From Lumnitzera littorea (taxonomy: Eukaryota; Streptophyta; Magnoliopsida; Myrtales; Combretaceae): DNA of 64,000 bases. Position 1 is the first letter of the stretch. Every line of letters starts with the position of its first letter. The stretch spans positions 71,846,302-71,910,301 of the forward strand of contig JAMXBB010000003.1 in NCBI GenBank assembly GCA_024138015.1. The letters are read 5' to 3'. The notes under the pieces were generated by a model, which worked only from the letters and a program-made list of their open reading frames with translations, was not told where the DNA came from and ran no database searches. Of the stretch, positions 11,483 through 23,745 are shown one piece after another. The position numbers and the translations under genes are program-made.

Positions 11483-13654
11483 AAAATTAGGTACATCTAT
11501 TCTATAAGTAAATTAAGTAAAGAGTCATTAGGAATTTGCTTATTTAGCCATAAGGGTCAATCGAAGTAGTCTGGGGGTAGGTCGTCTCCGAAAGCTGGGT
11601 CCCTCAGACATCGCAAATACGATACTATAAGGATTTGAAATAAAACTTAGAAAATTAAGTTAAAACCCTTTAAATTATACTTTTGACTTAGTTTCATAAT
11701 TTTTCCTGATTTTTACTCAAAAGTTCAATTACGTATAACTTTCTCATTTTAAATTCGATTTTTATGATCTTATAGTCAATCTTCATTGTTTTCGAGTGTA
11801 ATTTAACATGGTAATGTTAGATTTTCAAGATGAGGCACGAAAAACTACCTATAGGTCAGAACAATAGCGATTCTCATGATTTAGAGTGCTTTTGGGCCTT
11901 GTTTGGTTAATGGGCTTTTTGATAACTTGGAAAATCCTTTGGGCTTGAGCTTAAGATCTCATTCTAGGCTTAAAATACTCTTTAAGGTCAAATTTACACT
12001 CCTAAGGCTAATGACCACTTCTTGGGCTCTTAAGTGAGCTTAAGTTGTTAAATGAGCTTATTTTTTTTATCCAAATCAATGATAGTCACTTTCTTGGGCT
12101 TAGGGTGAGTCTTAAGGGCTTTTTGAGTCTCTTTAAACAACTTTTATTGTTGGGTTAAGTTGCTGGTTAGAAATTTGATGAGGGTTCAACTTGGAGTTTA
12201 AGGCCCGTTTTGGAAAGTTTAAGCTCGGTTTTGAGTTTTAGGCTTAATACACTTATCGTACTTGCCTTGGTTGGTCTTTTCACTTTATTTACATACTTTT
12301 ATCATATTTTCAAGTGTCTTTTAACAAGGTTTCAAATCTGGTTGTGGTGAATCCTAAGGGTTTTTGCTTAGTTTCTCATCTTGTTTCATTATTTCCTTAA
12401 GTTTAAGTGTTAGATCATGAACTTAAGTTACTTATATTCAAATCTTAACTGAATGATTACTTAGCTCATACTTTACATGAAAATAGTAGATCTCATACTT
12501 ATCATAACTTCCATATTATTGTTCATGTCTTATAAAGTTGGTTTCCTCATAAAACTTCATGTGATGAATTTTCCTTTACTTAAGTCTAGATTTGAGCATG
12601 TTTAACTTAATAATAGTGAAAATAACATCCAAATGACTTACAAATCCTCAAGTCTAGCAAGTTTCCTCTTCATTCAAGTTCTCATTTCAAGATTTTCTCA
12701 ACTTAAAATTTTTCATTCTAAGTGTTAAATAAGTATCTCTACAAAATACTAATTTTACATGCTCATATTCTAATTTCCACGTAAAGGTTTCATGAGTTTG
12801 CTTCTTAGGGTAGTCTTAGATGTTTCATCAACTTATGATCATACTCATATCCTCAAGAAATCATGGTCTCACGTAATACTAAACTATTAACATAAAAAAC
12901 CAACTTACTCATCCTTAAAGCGAAAACAAGGTGGTGGTGTAACTAAGTATCCTCTTAGCTTGTTGTCTTCCTTCCTCTTCTTGTAAGTTCTTTTGGAAGT
13001 TAGGGTCTTGATCTTTGAAGAGGGTTTTTGGAGATATTCTAAAGTTCTTAAAATTGGTTTTTGAAGTTGACAAATAGAAGCACAAAATAAAGCTTGGTGT
13101 CGTGAGTATGGACGTAAAATAGTGGTGTCAATGTTGGGATTTTGTGGGGTTGGATTTCTTTTTTTGGTTTGTGTTTAAAGTGAGAGAAAAGAAAGTGAAA
13201 ATGAGAATGAAAGAGAGAGAGAGTGGTAGATTTTTGAATAATAGAAGTGTGTTCAAGAAGCTTTAATTGATTGTTTTTTAGTATGCACAAATGTCAACTT
13301 TTTGACAAGATTAGATGATATAAGCATTAAGGGATAAATAGTAGATGTGTAAGACAATTGAGTGATGGACAAATGACAAGGTATGGCCTTTATTTTCCTT
13401 CTTTTCCAATCGACTAAGTAGGGAGCAAATAGGGCATGGTGTTGTCTTGTCACTTAATTAAAAGTTGAATATATAAAATAATGTGATAACTTGTCCATTT
13501 ATAGTATAAGTTGTAGTGTGATAAGGGAAGTATCTTATCACTAGTTTTTAATAAGTTATCAATTGATAAATGATTTCAACTCTCAATTGATAAGTTATTT
13601 AGAGTGATTGGTTGTTTTATTTATTCATGTGCATAAGTCTTATGCATGAAGATA

Positions 13655-14225
13655 AGGAGATTGTTTTATATGAAATTATTTTAGAGTTGGTTTCTTAAAT
13701 TGATTTGTAAGTTATGATTTAATTCTTATTAAATTATGAAAATTTCTAGAGTTGAATAAAATTATTCAAATTAAATTATCAATTAGTTACATAGGGTTAT
13801 AAGCCCTTAATTGTTTTAGGGTTTAAGGTTTTAAGTGACTTAGAGTCCGTAGTTCTCGTATTCGAGTTTTATCGATAATAGACTTTTGAATTGGAAAATT
13901 AAATTCATTTTTAAATGCAAACTTAAATTTTTAGCTTAGTTTATCCTTGAGAACGTTTGGAAAGTACTCTTAGTTGAATTATAAGTTCGCTAAAAAGTAG
14001 TGTTTACAACTTATCTATGTGTAACATGGCTTAGAAGTGAAAATAGAGAATTGTTTTATATGTAATTCTTTTAAGATTTGGTTCTCAAATTAATTTGTAG
14101 GTTGTAATTTGCATCTTAAGAAATTTTAGAATTTTCTAGAGTTGAATAAAATTTATTTAAATTATATTTTTAATTATTTAGTTAGGGTAAGTCCCTGATT
14201 ATCCTAGGGTTTAGGGTTCGAGTAA
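13655..14225. repeat. Diverged direct duplication, about 390 bp apart
   Basis: The stretch 13655-13830 (with attgttttatatg, ctagagttgaataaaat and a later tagggttta) recurs at 14046-14225 in the same order. Many substitutions and small gaps separate the copies. The second copy lies beyond the likely end of LTR M, so either M is longer than estimated or part of a second related LTR follows it. Confidence 0.6.
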
Positions 14226-15328
14226 GTTTAAGTATGTTTTAGGGTTTTTCACTTATTCGGGAGTAATTGACTTATACTTAAGAGCTTAAGGTTTAATTGG
14301 CTTAATTATTTAGTATTAGTTCTTTATTATGCAACATATATGGATATATATATATATATATATATATATCATATGATAGATTAAGAAAAGAAATGGAAAT
14401 TGCTTAATAATATATTTATATATATATTTATTGTGGGGCTACTTATGTACATAAGTAAAATAAGTTTTGTAAATTTATTAGTTTGTTCTTTTAACTAGCT
14501 TAGTTTTGTTGTTTATTATTAGTTGAAATTATCCTTGATTCGTTTGTTATCAATTTTATATGATTTCATAAAATTATTGATAATTTTATTGATTTATAGG
14601 TTTTTAAGCATTAAGATCATTTTATAGAGTTTTAAATTTTTTTTATAATTTGATATTTATGGTTTTTATCAAGTTTAGGTTTACATTTTTAAAAGTATGC
14701 GTATGTAGGGATTGGGGTTTTCTTGCATGATTAGGGTTTTCAAATTATATAATAGGGTCTTTTATGTTCCTTTTAAGTTTCGAGTTTAAAATTTTAATCG
14801 ATTTTCATTTTATCTGGTTTTATCAACTTAAGGAAATATCTATGATATTCGAGTCTGACACTATGTCTAGAAGGTTGAATTTGCGGAGTTTATTCTAACT
14901 TTGTTGTTATTTTCATTTTTTACTTTATATATGTACTTAAGTTCCAAGTGAATGAAAGTATATATTTCCTTCCTTCTTTGTCTCTGCCTTATTTCACTCA
15001 TTGTTATGTATTTTTCGTATTCAAAGTATGATCAACAATGGATGTAGATAATTCCTTGATATCGATTGAGGACCTGTGGTCTTAGTGTGGTTTTTGACTC
15101 ATAAGCTCATACCTTCTGAGCTTAATAGCCATATGTTAAGAGAGATTAAGCTTCTCATCCTTAGGCTGGCATAGTCCAAGGTTTCTTAACCTTACGTCCA
15201 TTAACTATTACAAGGCACCTTAGCCTTGGTTTTCCACACTAAACACGCCTTGATCCTTACGCCTGAGGCATAAATGTCGATAATAATGGTACACTTTGGC
15301 TTGTGCAAAGGCTTTTGTGGAGGTTGGT
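14009..15328. other. AT-rich non-coding DNA
   Basis: No protein motif is visible on either strand. An alternating AT microsatellite lies at about 14343-14369. The character resembles the LTRs on either side, and 14046-14225 is the second copy of a duplication starting in LTR M. No LTR ends, primer site or TSD could be fixed here. Confidence 0.4.
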
Positions 15329-15666
15329 TGATAACATTCATTTAGTATATATATTTTAGGGTAGTTTTATGTAATTTTATCTATTATTTGTGTTAATTTT
15401 TGATGATTTGGAGTTTAATCAGTTATTATTTCATTTGTAGGTGATTTTAGAAGCTTTCGATAAGTTTTTAGGTGATTTTATGGAGTTTTGGGGCTTTAAC
15501 GAGGAAGTGATTGACTAAGCTACTCAACTGAGTGAAGTCTAAACAAGAATTAGTATCTAGAGAAGAACACATATAAGACCATAACTGTATGCCTCAGCTG
15601 TGTACCTCTTGTCTAAGAATTTCATTGAAAAATAAAATGGCATGTTGATGTTGTGTACAAGGCTAT
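15329..15666 (+). repeat. LTR fragment K, left part
   Basis: It starts TGATAACATTCATTTAG, a typical Athila/Tat-type LTR start, and has the style of the reverse complement of the LTR ending at 17028. It is interrupted at about 15666 by a minus-strand LTR. It appears to continue at 17029-17174, since phrases about an accompanying tgtac and catg-rich stretch follow on. There is no coding content. Confidence 0.45.
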
Positions 15667-17028
15667 AGTATAGGTAAGTGCACTTAGTTAAGTTATAGTA
15701 TTAGTAAAACAAATTATGAGTTCAACTATCATACCACGAGGAACCTTACATGGGAGTAATATCTAATTATTTAGCAATTGTATCTCTAAATTATTCCACT
15801 ACCTAACTTATACAATATAAGATTTAATTGAATAATTAAAGATGGTAAACAAAAGATTGCAATAATAATAAATCAAAATAAGAAAAGGATAAACTTAAAT
15901 AGGAATAAATAAAAATAATAACAAGAACAAAAATGAAAACAAAATAAATTAAGGACAACTAAAATAAAAGAGAAGACATGTTTCTTAATAAATCTTTAGT
16001 GTTATTTATTACATCGTTTTGAGTGATTTATTCAATCTCAATTGTCATATTGGACCATAAGGATTCCTACTATAAACTAACTAGATTTGTATCTCTTGGC
16101 AAATTCTTAATCTTTAAACCCTCTCTACTCAAATTGTTTCTGAATAGAATGTTATGGAAGCATGGCACTCCTTAATCCCACTATTAGGTTGCTTTAATTA
16201 GGAAAAATTGAATTACTAAATGTTTTAGTAAGTCAATTTTTCCTAATTGTATTAGTTAGTCAATTTTTCCTAATTGTATTAGTCAGTCATATCGCATGCT
16301 CTTGCAAACCCTACAATTGACACCGGTGATAATTCAATCACTAGTATATTAAATTAATGACAATAATAAAAACAATACAATTACATTGCAATATGTAAAA
16401 TCACAGATTGAATTTTATTAATAATAATCAAACTCACTCTAGAATGTAGGGTTCAATAATGTTTTACTAAGAAATTAAAATGACATAATAACAAAGTAAA
16501 AAGAAAAGAATATAGTAGCCCCTTGTAATTCTTTACTCTATTGACTCTTGCTTTGAGGGGCTCTTTTTGCAAATTTAGGCTTAAGCATCTATTTATAAGA
16601 AGTGGACCTATATTTACAAAGAAAATCTAACAAAATAAAACAATAATAAATTATTGTAAGTCCATGGGCTAGGTACACGGCTATGGTGGCTGGGCATGTA
16701 CTTGCACTTTGTTCGAAATCTTCAAAGTTCAATGGAATTAATTGACAAGGGGAATATGGTCATGGACTATGGCCATGGCCTTTAACCATGTTCTTTATTG
16801 AACTTCATTTCTCACTTGATATTCCTTCACTTCAATCCTTGATAAACGATTTTGTCCAAATAAGCTCTAAAACTTGATAAAAGTCTTCAAAACTTAATAA
16901 AATGCTCCTAAAGTCCCTGAAAATGAAAATTAAATGAATTAAGCTCAAAATACTATAAAATTAACTAGATTAATATCCAAAATAGCATCAAATAACTATA
17001 GAATATATATGCTAATTTCACGTTATCA
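15667..17028 (-). repeat. Minus-strand LTR, Athila/Tat-like, inserted in K
   Basis: On the minus strand it begins TGATAACGTGAAATTAGC at 17028. Its left end, gtataggtaagtgcactta, matches the left ends at 7956 and 56743. Length is about 1.36 kb, with no coding content. Because it has no internal domains it is probably a solo LTR. No TSD was found, so the outer few bases are uncertain. Confidence 0.55.
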
Positions 17029-17174
17029 TACGTGAAAGGGAAGAACATGGTTAGAGATTATGGCCGTATGTTGTAAGGTGTGTACATGCCATGATTTAAA
17101 ATCTTTTATTTTTGGAAGGCTTTATTTGCAATTTTAGGTCCAAGTCCTATATATAGAGAATCAGACTTAGTGCT
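17029..17174 (+). repeat. LTR fragment K, right part
   Basis: A short stretch between the minus-strand LTR and the start of LTR N. It reads on in style from the left part of K, with a tgtacatgcc word near 17083. It ends where TGATAAGTGTGC begins at 17175. Assignment to K is by position and style only. Confidence 0.35.
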
Positions 17175-18465
17175 TGATAAGTGTGCAAAACCATATACTT
17201 ATCTAAAAGATTTTTCTAATAATTATATGTGATTGAACAGAATTTTGAGTTAAAGTGTATGAATTTTCATTAAAATCACATATAATTTCTTAACACATGT
17301 GTAATTCATATTTTAATGTTTTAGTGTTCAAAAGTTATGATTATTTGAAGAATTTAAGCTCTTTATACTTATTCTTGTAGGTCTTAGGGGTACCATGCCC
17401 TTATAAGAGAAGCCAAAAATAAAAAAAATAAAAAATAAAAGAAGAAGATGAAGACATGGAGCAGGAACAATTGACTTAACGGTAACCCAGCTATCGTCAA
17501 GCTAGTGTCTACAATAGAACTTTCACAAGTAGCATAAAGAGTGGACCATATCGTCCTGATAGTAGTTGCTAGTAGTACTATCAAGACAGTACTCTCTTGA
17601 TATAAAAAGCTGTAATTTGTAACTTATTTGGAGGATGTCATTTTCTCTCTTTTTCGACTTCATTTCTTCTTTTCTCTTTAAGGTTTTTAGGATTTTACTT
17701 TCCTAGGTTATTTTAGGTTAGATTTAGCTTAGATTAAGTTAGTTTTGGTGGATTCCAACCTTGGGATCCATGAAAAACATCATTCCAATAAGGGTTGAAG
17801 ATTGAAACTCCTCTTGTAAGGTGATTTCTCTCTCTATCTGATTTCTTGTTGTTTTGAGATGTTGTTTAACTTTGTAATCTCGTTGGATTTATGAAGATTA
17901 TGAATCTTTTAATATTAATGGATTAATATTTGGTGTTTGTGTTATTTATTGTGATTGTATGTTACATGGGCTATGGGTTTCAAACATTAAACATGTATTT
18001 CCCTTGTGAAGGAATGTGTGTAGATTGGGATTATGTGTGAAGCATGATTTTTAGTCATTTCCATGCTTGTTTAACTTAGATTAATTGTTGGCACATATTG
18101 ATTCGATTAAGATTTCGCTTTTGGAATCAATGTTTAATCTATGTGCACATGAACAATAGAAGAACTTAAACATCATGTCTCTTGTTAATTCATTTACTTG
18201 GTTCTTAATTGTAATTGTTGGAGTGCTGGAATCTTGTGCTTTGTTAAATTAAGAGTTGTTCTTAGAATTAGATAGTCTAATAGAAATCATATCTTTATCC
18301 TTTTTGGTGTTGGAATCATTTATTTATCCACGTAAAGCTAGTTGTTGAGTTTTGTTTAATAAAAGAATCAAATTTTATTTGGCTTACCTAGATATGAATA
18401 GTACTAAAATGGTTAAGAGCTAGTACACCATTCTTTTAGGAAATACGACCTTAGAGATAAATTCC
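17175..18465 (+). repeat. LTR N, Athila/Tat-like, cut by element H
   Basis: It starts TGATAAGTGTGCAAAACC. It contains the block typical of these LTRs: a CT-rich stretch at 17640-17700, gattccaacc and a gggatcca near 17750-17770, and tttgtaatct near 17870. Towards the right it has gtacaccattcttttagg and an atacgacctt word near 18430-18450. No end, primer site or second copy was identified. It stops where homology to the copia LTR of element H begins. Confidence 0.45.
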
Positions 18466-19108
18466 TTAAAAATAATTACTAAACATTGAATAAATGAAAT
18501 CAATGTTGGTATATAGTTGACCATGTCATCCTATGCTAGAGATAAAATCCTTGACGAATGCTATGCTAAAATTGAGGATGTTGGAGATATATATATATAT
18601 GTTAACTATGCTTGGAAATGTGACACCTATGAGGCCTTTGTCACATGCTAATTAACACTTTAAAATTTATATTAGAAATGATTTCTAACTCATAAACCAA
18701 GCAACTACATTTTCCGAATATCCAAGCTGCTTGTGGCATTCAACCTATTGTGGAGATTGAACCTTTGATCATTGAATTTTCGAAAACTTGATTCCACTTC
18801 CTTATAATTTGATCTCATAATTTAATCCAACTTTATCCATTAAATTTTTCAACCTTAAAATTAATCCTTGTGGATATTATTTTAACTTTAGTGGAACATA
18901 TCGTATATATTTCCCAAATATACTCGATAAGTAGAGTTATGTCTTCAATAAAATTTATTCCAACTTAGATCCTCAAAATATATTATCCAACTTTATGTTA
19001 ATGATTATTTATTTTTATCACTTAAATAAATTGCACACTTGATAAGCACATTAGTGATCACATAACACAGGTTTTGTTATCATTAAAACTTAATTAGCAG
19101 ACGTAACA
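18466..19108 (-). repeat. 3' LTR of element H, truncated
   Basis: On the minus strand it starts TGTTACGTCTGC at 19108, directly after the polypurine tract. It aligns with 45629-46278 over its whole length, sharing ccatgtcatcc, ataaaatcct and the run cacttgataagcacattag. The 5' LTR is much longer (about 2.0 kb), so the distal two thirds are missing here. Confidence 0.7.
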
Positions 19109-19124
19109 TTCTCCCCTTTTTTTG
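19109..19124 (-). promoter_or_regulatory. Polypurine tract of element H
   Basis: On the minus strand a run of A and G, AAAAAAAGGGGAGAA, ends one base before the 3' LTR start. It is the expected primer for plus-strand DNA synthesis and fits the purine tracts of plant copia elements. Confidence 0.75.
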
Positions 19125-19619
19125 TGATGACAAAACATCATGCAAAAAATATAATAAATTTAAACATGAATATGCATTGAATCTCTTTTGAAAATATATT
19201 TTTTGTATACCTTTTCTTCTCCCTTTTTGTTATCATAAAAAACAATCTTGAATTTTTTATGACAAAAATTTCGAAAACTTTGCTCCCCTTTTTCTTTTAA
19301 AGAGGCAACTAACTTTTTATAATAAAATGAACCAATTTAATTTCATTTTAAAAAAGATTTGACAAACTTTTCTTTTCTCCCCCTTTAAAATCATCTTTTT
19401 GAAAATAAGCTTCCTTACAAAATTATACCAAGTGATTTTATGATAAATAATAAAGCATAAGTATATATAAACATAGAGGGCAAATAAAAGAAAGAGGGAT
19501 TGGAACATGATTACTAAATCCGTTTTTATCATTAATCTTGTACTTTGACTTCTAATAAGACTTTGTTGATTAAGATTTATGTCCAATTACACTATGCCTC
19601 ATATACTTGCAACCACTAA

Positions 19620-21518
19620 GAAAAATGATCAAATCTTCTTAGGAATCCATTTAAGTTTGGGTCCTTTGAAATTTAAGCTCATATCCTTCTTATTAACTTA
19701 GCTTTTACTGAGCTTAGAATTTTTGTAAAAACAATATTTCTCAATATGTCTTAACTTATTACAAAAAAAGCATATATAAGAATTAAATACAACATACCTA
19801 TTCATTAGCTAACTCCTCTGGTTTTGGCTAGGGTAACCTCTATTATACCCTTCGAATTTGCCTTTGATTGGATAATTTTTATTTTGACCAAGGTATCTTT
19901 TGTTATACTTGTTGCCTTGCACAATAGACTTAGTGTCTTTATGCAAATTATTGTTTCTAGCAGATTCATTACTAACCATTTCCTTTCCTTTAACAAATAT
20001 GGTTTTATTACTCGAATTAGATGATTCTGCATGTTCATAACCAAGTTTATTTTTAGAATTATCTATCCTTTGTGAAGATAACAATAACTGCAACTTTTTG
20101 TCAATTTTATTAAACTTATTAAATGTTGTATCAATCATGCAAGACAAGTCATCAATTATGACCTTCAATTCCTTTATTTCCTCCTCTAAAATTAAAATTT
20201 CCTTTTCTAAGCTATCTTGATTTGTTCCTAGATTTTCATTACCTATTTTCAGAACCTCATTATTAGTTTTTAAAATATCATTTTCATCAGCAAACAACAT
20301 ATTTGTTTGAAATAATGCTTCTTTTTCATTTTTTAATGCCTTATTTTCATTTATTAAGCTTATTTATTTTGGTATTAGATTTTTCAAGAGCCTTTAATAA
20401 TTTTTTTTAATTTGCTTACATACACTATTAGGCATATCATCCTCGGATTTAGAAGTTACATCAAACATGGTCATAAAGCATAGATTAGCCTTTTCTTCAT
20501 CTTTTACTTTATCTTCTAAATTCGTCTTTGATTTGTTTAGGTCACTCTAAGTGGCTAGCAAACCCCTTTTGCTTTTCCTTATACTTTTAAAGCTTCTTTA
20601 CCAGAATTAGGCTTTCATACTTAATGTGCCCTAATTTCTTACACTCATAGCATATCACCTTCTTGTTTTTCATTTTTTCCTTATAGCTTTTTCTTGTATC
20701 ATATTTAACATGGTTAGATGAGAAACCTTTGCTAATAAATTTTTTCTTACCTTGTTTCTTGAGCATCCTATTAAGTTTGTTGGCCATTCGAGTCATATCT
20801 TCATCATCATTTGTTTTTGAATTTGTCTCTCGGATTAAGTCTTTGAATCCACTTCTTGGGCTTTGAACACAATTGTCTTCTTGCTACTTTTTGGTTCATT
20901 CATATGCTTGATATGTGACTCATAAGCCATCGGCTTTTCTCTCAACTAACTCATTGCCAGCTTAGACAAGTCTTGAGCTTCCTCTATTACTGTCTTCTTT
21001 ACATCCTAAGACCTAGGCAACATTCTCGACATCTTTCGAACAAGATCAAAGTCATCTATTCCTTTACCTAGCAAAGCCAGTGTTTTAGTCATTACAGTAA
21101 AGCGATAAAAGGCATTGTGAATTTTTTCACTTGATTAGAATTTAAACAATTCATATTGTTGAAGCAATGAATTGATTTGATTAACCTTGATTGTTGTTTT
21201 ACCTTCATAAGTCTCACTTAAGGCATCCTAGATGTCTTTTGCAATCCTGCAAGAAGAAATAAGACAGTATTTAGATGGTTCTATTATCATTAACAACAAA
21301 TTTTTAGCCTGATTATCATTCTCAATCTTCTTCCTCATAGCATCTATAAGTGTCTCTTCATTCATGACAATTTGGATGTCTCCAAACACAATGATTTCCT
21401 ATGAATTGAAATCAGTTGCCTTAACATAAGTTTCCATCTTGCATTTCCAATAGGCAAAGTTAGTACCATCGAAATAAAGAGCATGATTTGTAGCAACAAA
21501 TATATTTTTTTCCACCAT
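19620..21518 (-). pseudogene. gag pseudogene of element H (UBN2-type copia gag)
   Basis: This is the structural protein of a copia retrotransposon. ATG is at 21518, about 50 bases inside the primer site, opening MVEKNIFVATNHALYFDGTN, followed by the FAYWKCKM stretch typical of UBN2-type gag. The middle carries KTLALLGKGIDDFDLVRKM near 21090-21030. Two zinc knuckles follow. The first, near 20650-20610, has lost its last Cys (CYECKKLGHIKYES). The second, near 19785-19740, is intact (CFFCNKLRHIEKYC). A helical, Asn/Lys-rich stretch lies between them. Stops replace Trp and Gln codons in several places. The frame ends where protease should start, at about 19630. Confidence 0.85.
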
Positions 21519-21549
21519 GGATCTTTAAACTCTGGATAATTAAGAGCTA

Positions 21550-21563
21550 AACTTTAATATCAA
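21550..21563 (-). promoter_or_regulatory. Primer binding site of element H
   Basis: On the minus strand TTGATATTAAAGTT follows the 5' LTR end (CA) by one base. It resembles the initiator-Met tRNA site TTGGTATCAGAGC with transitions. This places the inner end of the 5' LTR at 21565. Confidence 0.6.
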
Positions 21564-21564
21564 T

Positions 21565-22834
21565 TGTAGGTCCCAAAAGTAACTAAGAGGGAGGGAAGTG
21601 GTGTGACTTGTTTACTTAGAAAGATTCAAAATTTTTTGTAAATAAAAAATTAAAAGTACCTCCTTTGATTATTTTAGCAAGTATGGCTTAAAACAATATA
21701 TAAATAATAAGCAAAACACAAAATAGAGGAGAGTAGGGATGAGAAGATCAGGCTGAAGAGTTATGGTGCTTCGGCCTCATGCCTACTACACTCTTCCAAC
21801 TACATAGCTAGGGACTTGGTATTCCACACTTGTGTTGTTCCACTATGCACTTTCCAATTTCTTAATTAAGAGAGAAACAAATACAATCTTTTTACTTTGT
21901 CTCCTTAGGATAGCCTTTTCTATACACAGATCTATAGAACTTTGAGTCATTGTACTAATACAGATTTTAAATCTTGAAAAACAAGATTTACAATGATAAT
22001 GAGGATAGAATACAATGATCCTAGCAATGAAGGTTCAAGATGAAATTAGAATATTAAACTACACTAGATAGTGTTGTCTTTGATTTAGCTTCTGAATATG
22101 TCTATGAATTTTCTCGAGAATAAAGTTTGTAGTAGAAAGTTAAAGATCGGTGTTTTTTGAAGTTTTGAATTGCTTTGCTTTTATATTCTTCAGGTGTAAT
22201 GTCTCTTTACTGATATCTTAGAGAACTCTTGAACAAATCTTGAAAAATCTAAAGATATCTTAAACTAGTCATTAGAAATTGTAATCCCTTGATTCGTGGA
22301 AATGAATCTTTAGTGCTTATTATGTTTCAAATTTAAAACTTGAATCTTCTAGAATGACAGTTCTCACTTATCTTTTAACTCTTGAAATTGAAATTAAATC
22401 TACATAAATTCATCCAAAATATATGCCCATTTTTCTTTTGTTGATAATCTCTAACAAATCCATAAGATAACCTTTTAAAACCCTATTTTAAGATAAATCT
22501 ATAACACCCATTTAATTTAAATTCAAATTTACTTTAAAATCTCCACCAATTCTCCATATTTTGAATTCAAAAAAAATATCTTTGAAAATTCTGCATCAAT
22601 CTTTATCTATATCTTTGTCTTCTCATATTTGAATTTGAATTCATGACATTTCTTTGAGCTTAATCCATATTTCATTAATATCTCCTCAAATATATCCTTA
22701 TCTTTATCTTCCTTATTTAAAATTGAAGATTTAAATATAGCTTGATAAAAATATCGTAGATGCTTTGGCTCGTATTAGTTCAAGATATATTTATCGTTGT
22801 TGGATGATATCGGGATGAAAGAAAATCAAGTATA
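21565..22834 (-). repeat. 5' LTR of element H, inner part
   Basis: On the minus strand this is the 3' portion of the LTR, ending GGGACCTACA next to the primer site. It contains a word-rich non-coding leader including cactcttccaac near 21790. It is cut at 22834 by element B and continues after the B TSD at 45518. Both parts together give about 2.0 kb. There is no coding content. Confidence 0.65.
22830..22834. repeat. TSD of element B, left copy (gtata)
   Basis: GTATA stands directly before the B 5' LTR and again at 45513-45517 directly after the B 3' LTR. The copies are identical. Confidence 0.8.
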
Positions 22835-23724
22835 TGATAGGAATTAACTTACTAGACCAATCATGCGTAACCGAGCTAGATGACTCCATGATCATACACG
22901 GATCATAGTAGCTCGAAGCCCCATCCAAGATGACGATTCCTGTCCCAACCTCCATTTTTCACTCTATTATCGACTTGAACAATGAGCTTACATGAATGCC
23001 AACTTAGTTTTCGAGTAGTTGAATGGATGTGTTGACTTGTTGACCGCATCGGTTGACTAGTTGAGCACCCGTACCATGACTTAGAAAAAATCTAGGTAGA
23101 CTAGCATCCAACCCCAGTCCATGGCCAATATGATCTAGTGAATAATTGACTAAGCTTCGACCTGGCCTAGATTAGGTTGGCTTTGACTGTAGTCTCTCTT
23201 TTCTTTATTTCATCCAAATTGTACTATATTTTAGAATGCTAGCTACCATGCGACATGTGTCTTCCAGAACAATATTCCAAAAGGATTCTTTACTTTTTTG
23301 TACTAAATATTCTTTGTCTCATTTACCCCTTTTAGTATAGTTCATGAATTCCAATTGTAAATTACCCTTTTCTATCTTTTCATATCAGCTTACAAGCTTA
23401 ATAAGGCTAGTATATAAACCCCATTCTTTTTTGTATACAGCCATCAATCACATTATCAAAATTAATATAAGTTCCCTTTTATGAGTAACCCTAGTGTTCT
23501 CATTTATCCCTTAGCTCTTATTTATTCCCTTTAGTAAGGAGTAGTGGCAAGTGACCCTATAGTTTGGATCGGTGAGTCACATCTCATAGATTATAGGTTG
23601 AGTAGGATCGATTGGTGTGTCATATCTAGTTGGGAGCTACTGGGACTTTGCTAAACCCATTTTCTTTTCTTTATTTTTGGTCGTTGTAATGCTTCTCCAT
23701 GTGTACAACCTTGGAGATGCATCA
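22835..23724 (+). repeat. 5' LTR of element B
   Basis: It starts TGATAGGAATTAAC and ends GATGCATCA, with a primer site 7 bases later. Its length is 890 bp. It aligns with the 3' LTRs at 43577-45512 (split) and 6777-7639. The start of the LTR still carries the tail of the pol reading frame as it appears in the 3' LTR. Confidence 0.85.
23411..23418 (+). promoter_or_regulatory. LTR TATA box, element B
   Basis: TATATAAA about 575 bp into the 5' LTR, followed by a C-rich step, aligns with the box at 7325. It is the likely Pol II promoter core of the element. Confidence 0.6.
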
Positions 23725-23731
23725 ACTTTGC

Positions 23732-23745
23732 TGGCATTAGATTAC
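23732..23745 (+). promoter_or_regulatory. Primer binding site of element B
   Basis: TGGCATTAGATTAC lies 7 bases after the 5' LTR. It resembles the initiator-Met tRNA site TGGTATCAGAGC with four mismatches or so. Confidence 0.55.

Larger units (their letters stand above)
10439..14008 (-). repeat. Long Tekay-like LTR (M), minus strand, about 3.5 kb
   Basis: On the minus strand, 10840 down to 10650 aligns with solo LTR F: the block around ttgtttggcat, the block with tcactaa followed by gcttacaccc, and a T-rich stretch ending in a cagg are shared, in the same order as F 34950-35140. A second common module is the CT-rich leader with a run of short A-rich words, at about 13250-12950 here and 32990-33100 in F. 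The minus 3' end is placed at 10439 (tgtaactata on the plus strand). The other end is uncertain; gtttaca ending at about 14008 would give a length close to F. No TSD was confirmed. There is no coding capacity. Confidence 0.5.

Noticed and set aside
13048..13453. Minus-strand frames of 66 and 80 codons
   Set aside because: They fall in the CT/A-rich leader of LTR M, in overlapping frames, with low-complexity composition.
14200..14230. Words like tagggtttaggg resembling plant telomere repeats
   Set aside because: Only one or two units appear, with no array; such words are common in plant LTR DNA.
15329..17028. Inverted TGATAAC ends as terminal inverted repeats of one DNA transposon
   Set aside because: The left end belongs to a plus-strand LTR and the right end to a minus-strand LTR of similar type; the minus LTR has its own left end at 15667 shared with two other copies.
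19824..20024. Hydrophobic plus-strand frame that looks like a membrane protein
   Set aside because: It is antisense to the Asn/Lys-rich part of copia gag in element H, which carries the zinc knuckles and explains the sequence.
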